Assembly: GCA_963769905.1 (NCBI GenBank)
Contig: CAVYNG010000002.1
Coordinates: 744,001 to 808,000 of the forward strand
DNA: 64,000 bases
Direction: 5' to 3'
From: Bog-756 sp963769905
GTDB lineage: Bacteria > Actinomycetota > Acidimicrobiia > Acidimicrobiales > RAAP-2
Part shown: piece by piece, positions 25,210-33,661 of the stretch
Position numbering within the stretch: position 1 is the stretch's first letter
How the letters are laid out: each line of letters begins with the position of its first letter
The notes under the pieces: generated by a model
What the model was told of the DNA's origin: nothing
The model's database searches: none
What the model saw: the letters and a program-made list of their open reading frames with translations, nothing else
Translations under genes and position numbers: made by a program

Positions 25210-26443
25210 TCAGTCAGTGGGCTCGAGCTCGCCGACTGCCACACCTTCATTATCGCGATCCGCGTAGAGCTTCGCCATGGAGCCTTCGGAGAAGTAGCGG
25301 CGTTCGGCCGAGACCCACTCGTCGTGGATGTCGACCAGCACCGCACCGGCGAGGCGAATGGCGGCGGCCTCGTTGGGAAAGATGCCGACAACCCGACAAC
25401 GTCGCTTCAGTTCACGGTTGAGGCGCTCGAGCGGGTTGGTCGACCACAGCTGGCGCCAATGCGCCCTCGGGAAGGCGGAGAACGCGAGCACCTCGTCTTT
25501 GGCTCCCTCCATGAGGGCAGCCGCCTTGGGGAAGCGCCCGGCGAAGGTCTCAGCGACGTGGTCCCATTGGGTGGCGATCTCCTCTGCGCTGGCGTGGGCG
25601 AAGATCGTCCGAAAGGCGGCCGCCACCATCTCGTGCTGGCCCTTGGGGACACTGGCGAGCAAGTTGCGGGCGAAGTGGACCCGACAGCGCTGATGCGCCG
25701 CCCCTTGGAAGCAGCGCCCGATGGCGTTGACGAGTCCTTGGTGCTGGTCCGAGATCACGAGGCTTGACGCCGCTGAGGCCTCTGGTGCGCAAGGACCGCA
25801 GGAAGCCGCGCCAGAACACCTCGTCTTCGGAGTCACCGACGTCGAGGCCCAAGATCTCTCGGTGCCCATCGGCGCGGACCCCCGTCGCGATGACCACGGC
25901 CTTGGAGGTCACGTGGTGGTTGTCGCGGACATGCAGATAGGTGGCGTCCAAGAAGACGTAGGGGAACTCTTGGTGGTCAAGCCGCCGCGTCCGAAACGCC
26001 CCGACCACCTCGTCGAGACCCGAGCAGATGCGGCTGACCTCGGACTTTTTGATCCCGGTCCCGATGCCGAGGGCGCCGACGAGCTCGTCGACTGAGCGCG
26101 TCGAGATTCCACCCACGTAGGCCTCCATCACCACGGCGTAGAGGGCCTGGTCGATGCGCCGGCGCGGCTCGAGGATCGAGGGGAAGAAGCTGCCCTTGCG
26201 CAATTTGGGGATGGCGAGCTCGACGTCGCCGGCCTTGGTGGACACCAAGCGGACCCGATGCCCGTTGCGCTCGGTCACCCGGGAATCGCTGCGCTCATAG
26301 GGCCCGGCGCCGATCACGCCGGCCGCTTCGGATTCGATCAGCTCTTGGAAGACATAGCGCACGGCGTCGCGGATCAGGTCCACGCCGTCGGACGTTTTGA
26401 ACGCCTCCAGCAGCTCGGTGCAGACAGACTGGTCAAGGGCCAT
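25210..26443 (-). pseudogene. IS256-family transposase, frameshifted
   Basis: Starts at ATG 26443 (AAGGAG upstream, 'MALDQSVCTELLEAFKTSDG') and matches the mutator-type DDE transposase: 'YERSDSRVTERNGHRVR', the first Asp in 'FPYVFLDATYLHVRDN' and 'VVIATGVRADGHREILGLDVGDSE'. At about 25761 the frame shifts: the normal continuation 'LVISDQHQGLVNAIGRCF' (second Asp) is one frame over, up to the catalytic Glu region 'STNPLERLNRELKRR'. One extra G at 25761-25762 explains it. The element is probably immobile unless complemented, or the base is a sequencing error. Total length, about 410 residues, is normal for the family. Confidence 0.87.
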
Positions 26444-26530
26444 CGGGGTGCTCTCCTTTGTGCGTTCGGCTAGGAACACACCGAGGATCACCCCGATGGC
26501 ACCACCTATCGGTGGATACCTCGGGTCAAG

Positions 26531-26557
26531 TCAAAAGCCCACCACTTAGGGGGACGC
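26531..26557. repeat. IS terminal inverted repeat, right
   Basis: Read on the minus strand it gives GCGTCCCCCTAAGTGGTGGG then CTTTTGA, the partner of the left repeat. Confidence 0.8.
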
Positions 26558-26561
26558 ACAC

Positions 26562-26569
26562 TGCGGCGA
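26562..26569. repeat. Target site duplication, right copy
   Basis: TGCGGCGA, identical to 25151-25158. Confidence 0.75.
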
Positions 26570-26881
26570 CGAACAAGCTAAGTATCGGAAATACCGAATT
26601 CCTCGCCGTGCAGGCCACCATTCCCCTAACCGTCACCTGAGCCATCAACGATTCGGCGATGGTTCGAGGGGCCGGCGGTGGCCTTTCACGGAGTCTCGGG
26701 GTATGGCATAAGTGATGCCGGTAGGGGTCACCCCATAGGCTCCTGCTCCGAGCTCGGTGGCGCCGAGAAGGATAGGAACCGAACCCCTCGCCGCCGGTCC
26801 GGCGGGCGGAGAGCCCGACCGGCGGACCGGCGACGAGAGTGCGGGTGGCGGACGACTGGTCGTTGAATCCAGGCTTGTGTC

Positions 26882-27211
26882 ATGGAGACCGTTGCTCCCA
26901 GCCATGAAGGCGTACGGCTTTGCCTGAAAATCCACGATGGATCGACACGCAAGGTGGCACGGGTCAATTGGTCCACGCTCGACGCGAGTCGCGAGCCGGA
27001 CTCGCCTTGGTTGTCGATGCCTTGGAACCGGATTGATTCGGTGACCTTTGGACGACGAAGTGTGATCATCCGGCCGAATGAGCAGCAAGCTTGTCGATTT
27101 GTCACGCTCACCCGTCACCGGATTCTTCCTTTTATCGAGGAGCTCGAACGTCGACAAATCCCAGTGAGCCGGATGACCACCACAATCGGGTGGTTCATGA
27201 AGCCGACCTGA
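26882..27211 (+). CDS. Doubtful small hypothetical protein
   Basis: 109 residues starting at ATG without a clear RBS. The C-terminal part ('GRRSVIIRPNEQQACRFVTL' then 'TRHRILPFIEELERRQIP') has the rhythm of the end of a bacterial PH-like domain, where a strand pair and helix follow a 'TPR' turn. The N-terminal half is not family-like. It could be the remnant of a longer gene or chance. Confidence 0.3.
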   Translation: METVAPSHEGVRLCLKIHDGSTRKVARVNWSTLDASREPDSPWLSMPWNRIDSVTFGRRSVIIRPNEQQACRFVTLTRHRILPFIEELERRQIPVSRMTTTIGWFMKPT

Positions 27212-27417
27212 TCTTCCGGAAGTTCTGCCGCACGGCCGCTTGGCCACCTGATCTGACGAACGTCGACGAACGCCAGCGACCGGCCGATCAGCCTCTGACC
27301 CGGACTGCGCCAATCTTCTCTACTCCTTCGAGAAAGGAGTCCTGCCCACCGACTCCGGGTCTCTTCGCCGAACGGCAGGAGGCCGTGACCCCCTCGCCCT
27401 GGACATGGATCGCGGTC

Positions 27418-27455
27418 GACGCCGGCGGGCCATGCCTCCGGCGCCCGCCGGCGTC
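27418..27455. other. Perfect 13-bp inverted repeat (stem-loop)
   Basis: GACGCCGGCGGGC at 27418-27430 is exactly complementary to 27443-27455, with a 12-base loop. It lies about 140 bases beyond the stop of hepT and could end that transcript, but no T-run follows on either side. Confidence 0.5.
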
Positions 27456-27594
27456 CCGCACCAGCTCAGGGCAGGATTCGGCCCTCGGCCGAGGCGGCGG
27501 TCCGGGGTGTGTCACAACTTCCTTTACAAGATCAAGAAGGGCCGCGCATTCGCATCCGCTGAGACGGGTCAGGCGATCTCGCCGGCGAGGGCCT

Positions 27595-27984
27595 TCACAG
27601 CCCGAGCGATGGACCTTTGTCCCGATTGACGCTCCGGGCACGCTCAGGATGCAACTCCCGCCAACGGTCGATGGCGTTGCCCAGGGTGGGCACATCGTCC
27701 CGCAGCGTCTGCCAGACGAGGTTGTAGTCGACCGCGTGGTAAACGTGATCGACGACGATGCGCATTCCTCGCACATCGTTCCAAGGGACGTCGCGAGTCG
27801 CCTCCAGAAGCTCGTCGGGCAGCTTCGAGGCCACGTCACCGATCCGCCCGATCACAGCCTCCCCGGCCAGCCGAAGAGGGCGTTCCTGTTCCCACCGTTC
27901 TCTACCGCAGGCCACGAGCTCACGGGCAGCATCAACGGCCTCGTCGAGATCCTCGAGCAGCTCGCCGAGGCTTCTCCGAGCCAT
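27595..27984 (-). CDS. hepT: HepT-like toxin (HEPN domain)
   Basis: 129 residues, all helical. The HEPN active-site motif R-x4-H-x-Y is present in 'GMRIVVDHVYHAVDYNLVWQ', preceded by 'DVPWNDVRG' as in HepT/DUF86 toxins. These act as RNases or are held inactive by AMP added to the motif Tyr by the partner MntA. The start codon shares one base with the antitoxin stop (TGATG). The pair sits between a damaged integrase and gene-poor DNA, a typical accessory location. Confidence 0.87.
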   Translation of the reverse strand: MARRSLGELLEDLDEAVDAARELVACGRERWEQERPLRLAGEAVIGRIGDVASKLPDELLEATRDVPWNDVRGMRIVVDHVYHAVDYNLVWQTLRDDVPTLGNAIDRWRELHPERARSVNRDKGPSLGL

Positions 27985-28277
27985 CAGAGATCGACGGCTT
28001 CGCGGACAATCCCATCGTGCCGACGCTGGAGCCCGCCGGCGGAGATGACCTCCACCCCCATGCCAAGCAGCGCTTCGAGGCTGCGCACGAGGCCGACGTG
28101 GTCGATCGCCGAAGCTCCCGGCTCGAAGTCGACCAGGAAATCGACGTCGCTCGATTCTCCGGCCTCCCCTCGGACCACGGAACCGAAGAGTCGGACCCGG
28201 GTGGCCTTGTGGCCCTGCGCCAGCGCAAGGATCTCCTCCCGCTTGCTTCGGACGTCCTCGAGGGTCACGCCGGGCAT
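27984..28277 (-). CDS. mntA: MntA-like nucleotidyltransferase antitoxin
   Basis: 97 residues. The minimal nucleotidyltransferase signature G-S-x-x-R-G...S-D-x-D is seen in 'LFGSVVRGEAGESSDVDFLV', with a third acidic residue in 'VDFEPGAS'. MntA neutralises HepT by AMPylating it. ATG 28277 is preceded by GGGGA. As usual for this type, the antitoxin gene comes first and the toxin second. Confidence 0.88.
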   Translation of the reverse strand: MPGVTLEDVRSKREEILALAQGHKATRVRLFGSVVRGEAGESSDVDFLVDFEPGASAIDHVGLVRSLEALLGMGVEVISAGGLQRRHDGIVREAVDL

Positions 28278-28321
28278 TTCCCCAGGATACCGGGCAGCCC
28301 CGCCGACCTTGGGGTCCATCT

Positions 28322-29403
28322 TCAGCCGACAGCGACGCCAGCGAGGACATGGTCCACCGCGGCCCTCGTCTCTTCGTCGCTGTCCGGCCAAAGGTGTCCG
28401 TAGGTGTCGAGGGTCTCGGTGGCCGATTGGTGGCCGAGTCGTCTCTGGATGGTCTTGACCGAGCACCCGCGGCTGATGAGGAGCGAGGCATAGAAGTGCC
28501 GTAGGTCGTGGAACGTCGCCCACTTGGGTAGGTCGACCCGCCTCGCAGCACGGTGCCACATCTCGCCGGCCGTGCTCCGACGCAGAGGAGCACCGTAGGA
28601 GTTGGTGAAGATCAGGTCCGCCGGACCGCGCCGGAATCGGGCGAGGTGCTCGGCGAGCGTGCTGCCGACGACGTCGGGCAGCGGAACGGTTCGGTATCCG
28701 GCCTTGCTCTTCGGAGGCCCGAATTGCGGGACGCCGTCCTTCGCGCCGACGAGCTGGCGGTTGACTCGTACTTGGCGGTGGAGGAAGTCGACCCGGTCGA
28801 CGCTCAGACCGAAGCATTCCCCTTGCCGGAGACCTGTCCCGGCGGCGAAGACGATGAGTCCCGGTACTGCTCGGGACACGCCTCCGCCAGCGCCTGCACC
28901 TGATCGTCCGTCAGCGGCACGACCTCACCGTCGTCCCGCTTGGGTAGCGCGATCCGGCTGCAGGGCGATGCGGCGATCAGCTGGTCACCGACCGCGGCCT
29001 TGAAGATCGCGGGGACCCAGCGGTAGACGACCTCGACGGAGCCCGGGGCGAGCTTCTCGCTTCGATCCCTCACCCACGCCTGGATCTCACTGCGTCGGAT
29101 TGAGCCCAAAGGCCGGTGACCGAGCAGCGGGTAGGCGTGCAGTCGGAGGTAGGTCTCGGCCTGCGCAGCAGTGCTGGGTCGGTGCACTTGGCCGACCCGC
29201 CACTGCTCGGCGTAGTCGCGGAAGGCGATGCGACCCCCGGCCGGGTCGACGTAGATGCCGTGCGCGAGATCACCACGGACGCCGTCGAGGAAGAGCTCGG
29301 CGTCGCGCTTGCGACGGAACTGCTTCGTCTTTTGCGGTCCTCCGGGGTACTCGCGCCATCGGGCCCGGTAGTGGCCGTCCGACCGTCGATCGATGCTCGC
29401 CAC
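28322..29403 (-). pseudogene. Tyrosine recombinase/integrase, frameshifted
   Basis: GTG 29403 (GGAGGGAG upstream) begins 'MASIDRRSDGHYRARWREYP', an arm-site-binding domain, then a SAM-like core-binding domain ('FRDYAEQWRV...SIRRSEIQAWVRDR'). After 'EACPEQYR' the frame breaks at the GGG run 28860-28862 (minus strand); one more G would join it to 'GLIVFAAGTGLRQGE'. The second part has the catalytic Arg ('TGLRQGE'), 'HDLRHFYAS' (HxxR), 'LGHQSATETLDTYGH' (His and nucleophile Tyr). All catalytic residues remain, so the gene either died recently or carries a homopolymer error. It is the likely integrase of a phage-like or genomic-island element next to rnpB. Confidence 0.87.
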
Positions 29404-29456
29404 GTCTCCCTCCGTCCCCTCGATCGGAACTCTCGATACCCTCCAGCGCGCCTCGA

Positions 29457-29540
29457 AAAGTCCTCAATCCGTCCTCAGGTCCTCAAAAAGTCCTCAGTTT
29501 CTGAGGACTTATTCGGACAACAACGGACAACAACGGACTG
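29457..29540. promoter_or_regulatory. Repeat cluster between integrase and rnpB (possible arm sites/att region)
   Basis: GTCCTCA occurs at 29460, 29471, 29479 and 29490 and inverted at 29502-29508. AAGTCCTCAG (29488-29497) and CTGAGGACTT (29501-29510) form a 10-bp perfect hairpin with loop TTT. CGGACAACAA follows in tandem at 29514-29533, with a partial third copy. Such short ordered repeats beside an integrase gene resemble integrase or excisionase arm-binding sites; a hairpin plus T-poor tail makes a terminator less likely. Confidence 0.55.
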
Positions 29541-29594
29541 GGACGGACAATCAAAGCACCAGCTAGATGGCCACAAATTGCACTGTAGTGCGAG

Positions 29595-29993
<399 letters not shown>

Positions 29994-30058
29994 GATGTCC
30001 ATCGTCCCACAGACGCGACACCCGCCTGCCGAACACCGTCGCGGACCCACCCGGGTTC

Positions 30059-30071
30059 TAACCTGGCGCCG
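30059..30071 (+). promoter_or_regulatory. Start-proximal -10 of xseA
   Basis: TAACCT at 30059-30064, 6 bases, then GTG 30071. The 77-base gap to rnpB must also hold the oppositely directed rnpB promoter, which was not resolved. Confidence 0.45.
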
Positions 30072-31534
30072 TGGTCGTCGGACCCCGGAGCCAGCGCCTT
30101 GCAACGGTCGGGACTGGCCCTGACGCGCTCTCGATCGCTGAGCTCTACCGTCGCCTCGACCGCGCTCTCGCCCGCGCCGTCCCCGGGGAAGTATGGGTCT
30201 CGGGCGAGGTCCGTTCGTTCAACGTCAGCTCGAGCGGTCACTGCTACCTCGAGCTGGTCGACCCGGCTGTCGCCCACGACACCAGCACCCCCGTCCTGAA
30301 GGCCGTCTGCTGGTCGAGCCGCTGGCGCATCGTGCGGGCGACGCTCGAAAACCTCGGGATCGCACTCGACGCCGGCCTCGTGGTGAGGGTGCGCGGCAAG
30401 GTCCAGCTCTACAAGCCCCGCGGCGACGTCAGCTTCATCCTCTCCGACCTCGACACCGACGCCCTGCTCGGCAAGGTGGCCGCCGCCCGGGCCCGGCTGG
30501 TCAAAGCCCTCGTCGACGAAGGGCTCTTCGAACGGAACAAGCGACTCGCCGTGGCGCCGGTGCCGCTCCGGATCGGGCTCGCGGCCAGTCCCTCGACCGA
30601 GGGCCGGCGCGATTTCCTCGGGCAGCTCGAGAACTCGGGCATGGCCTTCGACGTGCGCACGACTCGAACCCAGGTTCAGGGACGAGAGGCGCCGGGGTCG
30701 ATCGCCGCGGCGATCAAGCGTCTCCAGTCGAGGGAGTGCGACCTCATCGTCGTCGTCCGCGGGGGCGGCTCGAAGGCCGACCTCGGGGCGTTCGACCACG
30801 AGAAGGTCGCCCGGGCCATCGCCACCTCGAAGGTGCCGGTCTGGACCGGCATCGGCCACACCGGCGACCTCTCCGTCGCGGACGAAGTCGCCAACCGCTC
30901 GTTCATCACCCCGACCGAGTGCGGACAAGAGCTCGCCCGGATCGTGACCGACTTCTGGCGGTCAGAGCTCGAGGTGGCCGTCACCGTGGGGAGGACCGCA
31001 CGCGAGCTCATCGAGCGCGCCGATCGTCTCCTCGGCCGGCAGCGCCGGGCGGTCGCCGGTGGATCCCGCAGCCAGCTCGAGCGGCACGGTGACCGATTGG
31101 CCCACCTCGCACGCACCCTCCGCGGCGAGGCCGGCCGGCAGCTCGACACCCACAACCATCACCTCCTCGCCAAGGCGGCGACCGTTGCACGATGTGCGCG
31201 CCACACGGTGGAGGGTGAGGGACGGAGCCTCTCGTCCCGCTCCGCTCGATTGGCGACGCTCCCCGGGCGCCGGCTCGAGACGGCGGAGCTCCGCACGGTC
31301 CAGTGGCGCCGCCTGCTCGCTGCGTACGACTACCAGCGCCAGCTCGAGCGGGGCTACTCGGTGACCCGTGACGCCGAGGGCTCGGTGGTGCGGTCGGTCT
31401 CGTCGGTGGAGCCCGGCGCGCGCATCGTCACCCAGCTCTCCGACGGCGCGGTCGGCTCCGAGGTGACCGAAATCGGCAGTGGCCGCGATGCATCGTCCTC
31501 GGACGAGAAGGGACGGAGTGATGGCGACGCGTGA
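30071..31534 (+). CDS. xseA: Exodeoxyribonuclease VII large subunit
   Basis: 487 residues. An OB-fold N-terminal domain ('LARAVPGEVWVSGEVRSFNV...GHCYLELVD') is followed by the catalytic domain with 'DLIVVVRGGGSKADLGAFDH' and 'TGIGHTGDLSVADEVANRS', a central coiled coil rich in Arg/Ala/Leu, and the C-terminal 'LERGYSVTRD'. It degrades single-stranded DNA to oligonucleotides in repair. The N-terminus is about 15 residues longer than usual before the OB fold. It overlaps xseB by 14 bases. Confidence 0.95.
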   Translation: MVVGPRSQRLATVGTGPDALSIAELYRRLDRALARAVPGEVWVSGEVRSFNVSSSGHCYLELVDPAVAHDTSTPVLKAVCWSSRWRIVRATLENLGIALDAGLVVRVRGKVQLYKPRGDVSFILSDLDTDALLGKVAAARARLVKALVDEGLFERNKRLAVAPVPLRIGLAASPSTEGRRDFLGQLENSGMAFDVRTTRTQVQGREAPGSIAAAIKRLQSRECDLIVVVRGGGSKADLGAFDHEKVARAIATSKVPVWTGIGHTGDLSVADEVANRSFITPTECGQELARIVTDFWRSELEVAVTVGRTARELIERADRLLGRQRRAVAGGSRSQLERHGDRLAHLARTLRGEAGRQLDTHNHHLLAKAATVARCARHTVEGEGRSLSSRSARLATLPGRRLETAELRTVQWRRLLAAYDYQRQLERGYSVTRDAEGSVVRSVSSVEPGARIVTQLSDGAVGSEVTEIGSGRDASSSDEKGRSDGDA

Positions 31535-31883
31535 TCGCGCAAGGGGTGGAGGGGACTCGGAAGGGATCACCGACGTGTCGGAGCTCTCGTATGCGGATGC
31601 GGGTACCGAGCTCGACGGGATCGTCCAGGAGCTCGAGACCGGTGTGGTCGACGTCGACCGGCTCGTCGAGCAGCTCGAGCGGGCAACCAGCATCGTCGAC
31701 GAGCTCGACCGCCGCCTCCGGCGCACCCGCATGCAGGTCGAGGAGCTCGTGCCACGTCTCGAGGCCATCGGCAAGAACGAGACCGTTGCTTCCGAGCTCG
31801 AAGAGCTCGACGGTGTGCCGCCCCGTACGGACCGGACCGGCGACGATTCTCCGCCCGATGGTGACTCGCCGGGCCTCTTCTGA
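31521..31883 (+). CDS. xseB: Exodeoxyribonuclease VII small subunit
   Basis: 120 residues; the core 'YADAGTELDGIVQELETGVVDVDRLVEQLERA' and the helical hairpin match XseB, which wraps the coiled coil of XseA. Unusual additions are an N-terminal tail of about 25 polar residues and an acidic C-terminus. ATG 31521 lies inside xseA and is preceded by GGACGGAG. Confidence 0.93.
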   Translation: MATRDRARGGGDSEGITDVSELSYADAGTELDGIVQELETGVVDVDRLVEQLERATSIVDELDRRLRRTRMQVEELVPRLEAIGKNETVASELEELDGVPPRTDRTGDDSPPDGDSPGLF

Positions 31884-31896
31884 GCGATCGAGTCTG

Positions 31897-33513
31897 TTAC
31901 CGGCCGGGGGAGCGCGAGGAGGGCCCACGCGCCGCGACCAGACCGCCGGTCGAGGGTGCCCGACGGTAGAGCATGCCCCCCCCGGGGACGACGGCGACGA
32001 GCTGGAAATGATCGTCGACGTATGCCTTCACCGATTGACCGAAGTCGGGAACCCCTGAGGGCTGTTCGTAGAGGATCAACCCGTCCGACTGGTGGAGCCA
32101 GCCGAGCCAAAGGCTCTGCACCTCGGCGTTGGACGCATCCGCCGTGTTGCCGCCGTTCCCGTTCGCATCGGTGAACTCGGCACCGAACCAGTCGACGGCA
32201 TGTGGGCACGCTGCTTCCGAGACGCTGAATCGGTTCGCCACGAGAAGATCGGAGTTGTCCGCGCTCAGGATGCAGGTTCCCGACGGGAACACGCGATCGA
32301 CGGTGGCTGCCGGGTTGGGTGCCGATGCCGTGGGCAGCAGCTCGTAGGCCGAGTAGATCACGAAGGTCGCGGCCCCGACGACGGTGGCAACGAGCACGGC
32401 CCTTCTCGCGAACGGCAGGAGTCGACCAACGGCCGCACTCACGACGAGTGCGAGAAAGGGGGCGAGAAAGGCGGCGTAGTGCGGGTAGAACTGCGCCGAT
32501 GCGATCAGCGCGAGGAAGACCAGCGCAAAGCAGGCCATCGCGCATGCATCGAGCTGAGTGACGTTCTCGAAAGGTCGGATTCGTCGTGCGAGAAGGATCG
32601 AACCCGCGACCAGTGCAGCGAGGAGCACCCAAAGGAGGACCCACCCCGAAGCGGAAAGATGCGCCGGATCCTTCGCACCGGCGAGGACCGCGAGCCGATC
32701 GATCAGCTCTTCGCCCTGTCGATGCCGTAGAGCTTGATCGACGAGCACTTCCCGGATGGAATTCCCCGGCGCCACCACGAAGAACGGCAGGAAGACGAGA
32801 CCGAATCCCACTGCAGACCCGCCGAGGAACCTGATCGCAGGCCACCGTCCGTTCCGTATCGCGAGCACGGCGAGCACGGCGAGCGGCACGATGCCCCAGA
32901 GCTTGATCGAGGTCGTGAGGCCGAGCACCACTCCTGCGGCCAGCCAGCGCGTCGACATCGTCACCCGTTCGGACTCGTCGAAGACGAGTAGGAAACCGAG
33001 CAGGGTACCGAAGACGAGCAGTGGCTCCAAGAGGACGGTGTGCTCGGCGACGAGCGTGCCTTGGTAGAAGGTGAGGATCGCTAGCCCCGCGATCAGAGCG
33101 CCGAGCGGTCGATTGCGGAGCAGGCGACCGAGCAAGCAGACGTTCGCCATGCTGACGAGGACGATGAACACTCGTGCCCACTCGAATCCGGTCGCTGTGC
33201 TCGTCAGCTGGCCGAGCAGTGCGAACGGGGTCATCAGAACGATGATGCCGGGGGGTTGTACGTCGACGTAGGAGTGGTAGGGAAGGAGCCCGTGCACGAG
33301 CATGAGCGCCGACCCGTAGTAGACACCGTCGTCGTACTCGGTGACGCCTCGGAAGTAGCCGAACCTCAGGCCCTGATAGGTCAGGAAACAGCCGCCGGCG
33401 AGGGCGAAGGGCACGGTGATCCAAAGCCAATGTCGGCTCTGACGAGGCAGTCGGTGGGTCGATGCTTCCCGCGGCCGAGCGACCGGCCTGGGATCGCTCG
33501 TCGTCGTTGCCAC
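31897..33513 (-). CDS. GT-C membrane glycosyltransferase (GT39/PMT_2-like)
   Basis: 538 residues with about 10-12 membrane helices. After the first helix, an extracytoplasmic loop carries the acidic motif 'YFRGVTEYDDGVYYG' and then 'HSYVDVQPPGIIVL', as in dolichyl/undecaprenyl-phosphate sugar transferases. The C-terminal 150 residues form a soluble outer domain. It probably moves a sugar from a polyprenyl phosphate carrier to a surface acceptor. GTG 33513 is used; the sequence before the first helix is polar, with no signal peptide. Confidence 0.8.
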   Translation of the reverse strand: MATTTSDPRPVARPREASTHRLPRQSRHWLWITVPFALAGGCFLTYQGLRFGYFRGVTEYDDGVYYGSALMLVHGLLPYHSYVDVQPPGIIVLMTPFALLGQLTSTATGFEWARVFIVLVSMANVCLLGRLLRNRPLGALIAGLAILTFYQGTLVAEHTVLLEPLLVFGTLLGFLLVFDESERVTMSTRWLAAGVVLGLTTSIKLWGIVPLAVLAVLAIRNGRWPAIRFLGGSAVGFGLVFLPFFVVAPGNSIREVLVDQALRHRQGEELIDRLAVLAGAKDPAHLSASGWVLLWVLLAALVAGSILLARRIRPFENVTQLDACAMACFALVFLALIASAQFYPHYAAFLAPFLALVVSAAVGRLLPFARRAVLVATVVGAATFVIYSAYELLPTASAPNPAATVDRVFPSGTCILSADNSDLLVANRFSVSEAACPHAVDWFGAEFTDANGNGGNTADASNAEVQSLWLGWLHQSDGLILYEQPSGVPDFGQSVKAYVDDHFQLVAVVPGGGMLYRRAPSTGGLVAARGPSSRSPGR

Positions 33514-33661
33514 AGCCGGCCCCCCTCGGACAGCATGTCCAGAGGAGTTGTCGTCAGGACGGGACTGGATCTGAAGCCCGAGGCACCCTCGGCGGGGTGA
33601 CCAGCCGTGTTGACGGAAGGGCGGGGCGTGCGTGGCGGGGCGACGAGCTCCGGCGCGGGTG

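Larger units (their letters stand above)
25159..26561 (-). mobile_element. IS256-family insertion sequence, 1403 bp
   Basis: Left end 25163-25188 and the inverted right end 26557-26531 match as GCGTCCC(G/C)C(C/T)(G/A)AGTGGTGGG, an imperfect inverted repeat of about 26 bases; a few less similar terminal bases complete it up to the 8-bp duplication TGCGGCGA on both sides. Inside is one transposase gene of the mutator/IS256 type, disrupted by a frameshift. An internal secondary inverted pair (GTGATCCTCGG at 25193 and its complement near 26483) also lies at both ends. Confidence 0.88.
26570..27594. other. Gene-poor kilobase between IS and toxin-antitoxin pair
   Basis: No recognisable gene family occurs here. 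It holds GC-rich stem-loops at about 26788-26836 and 27418-27455, a smaller hairpin ACTCCTT/AAGGAGT at 27322-27340, and one possible small reading frame (26882-27211). It looks like decayed or recently imported DNA. Confidence 0.5.

Noticed and set aside
25755..25770. Programmed frameshift in the IS256 transposase
   Set aside because: IS256-family transposases are made from one frame; there is no slippery heptamer, and one inserted G explains the break.
27091..28458. 455-codon plus-strand frame across the toxin-antitoxin region
   Set aside because: Antisense to hepT/mntA, low-complexity content, no recognisable domain.
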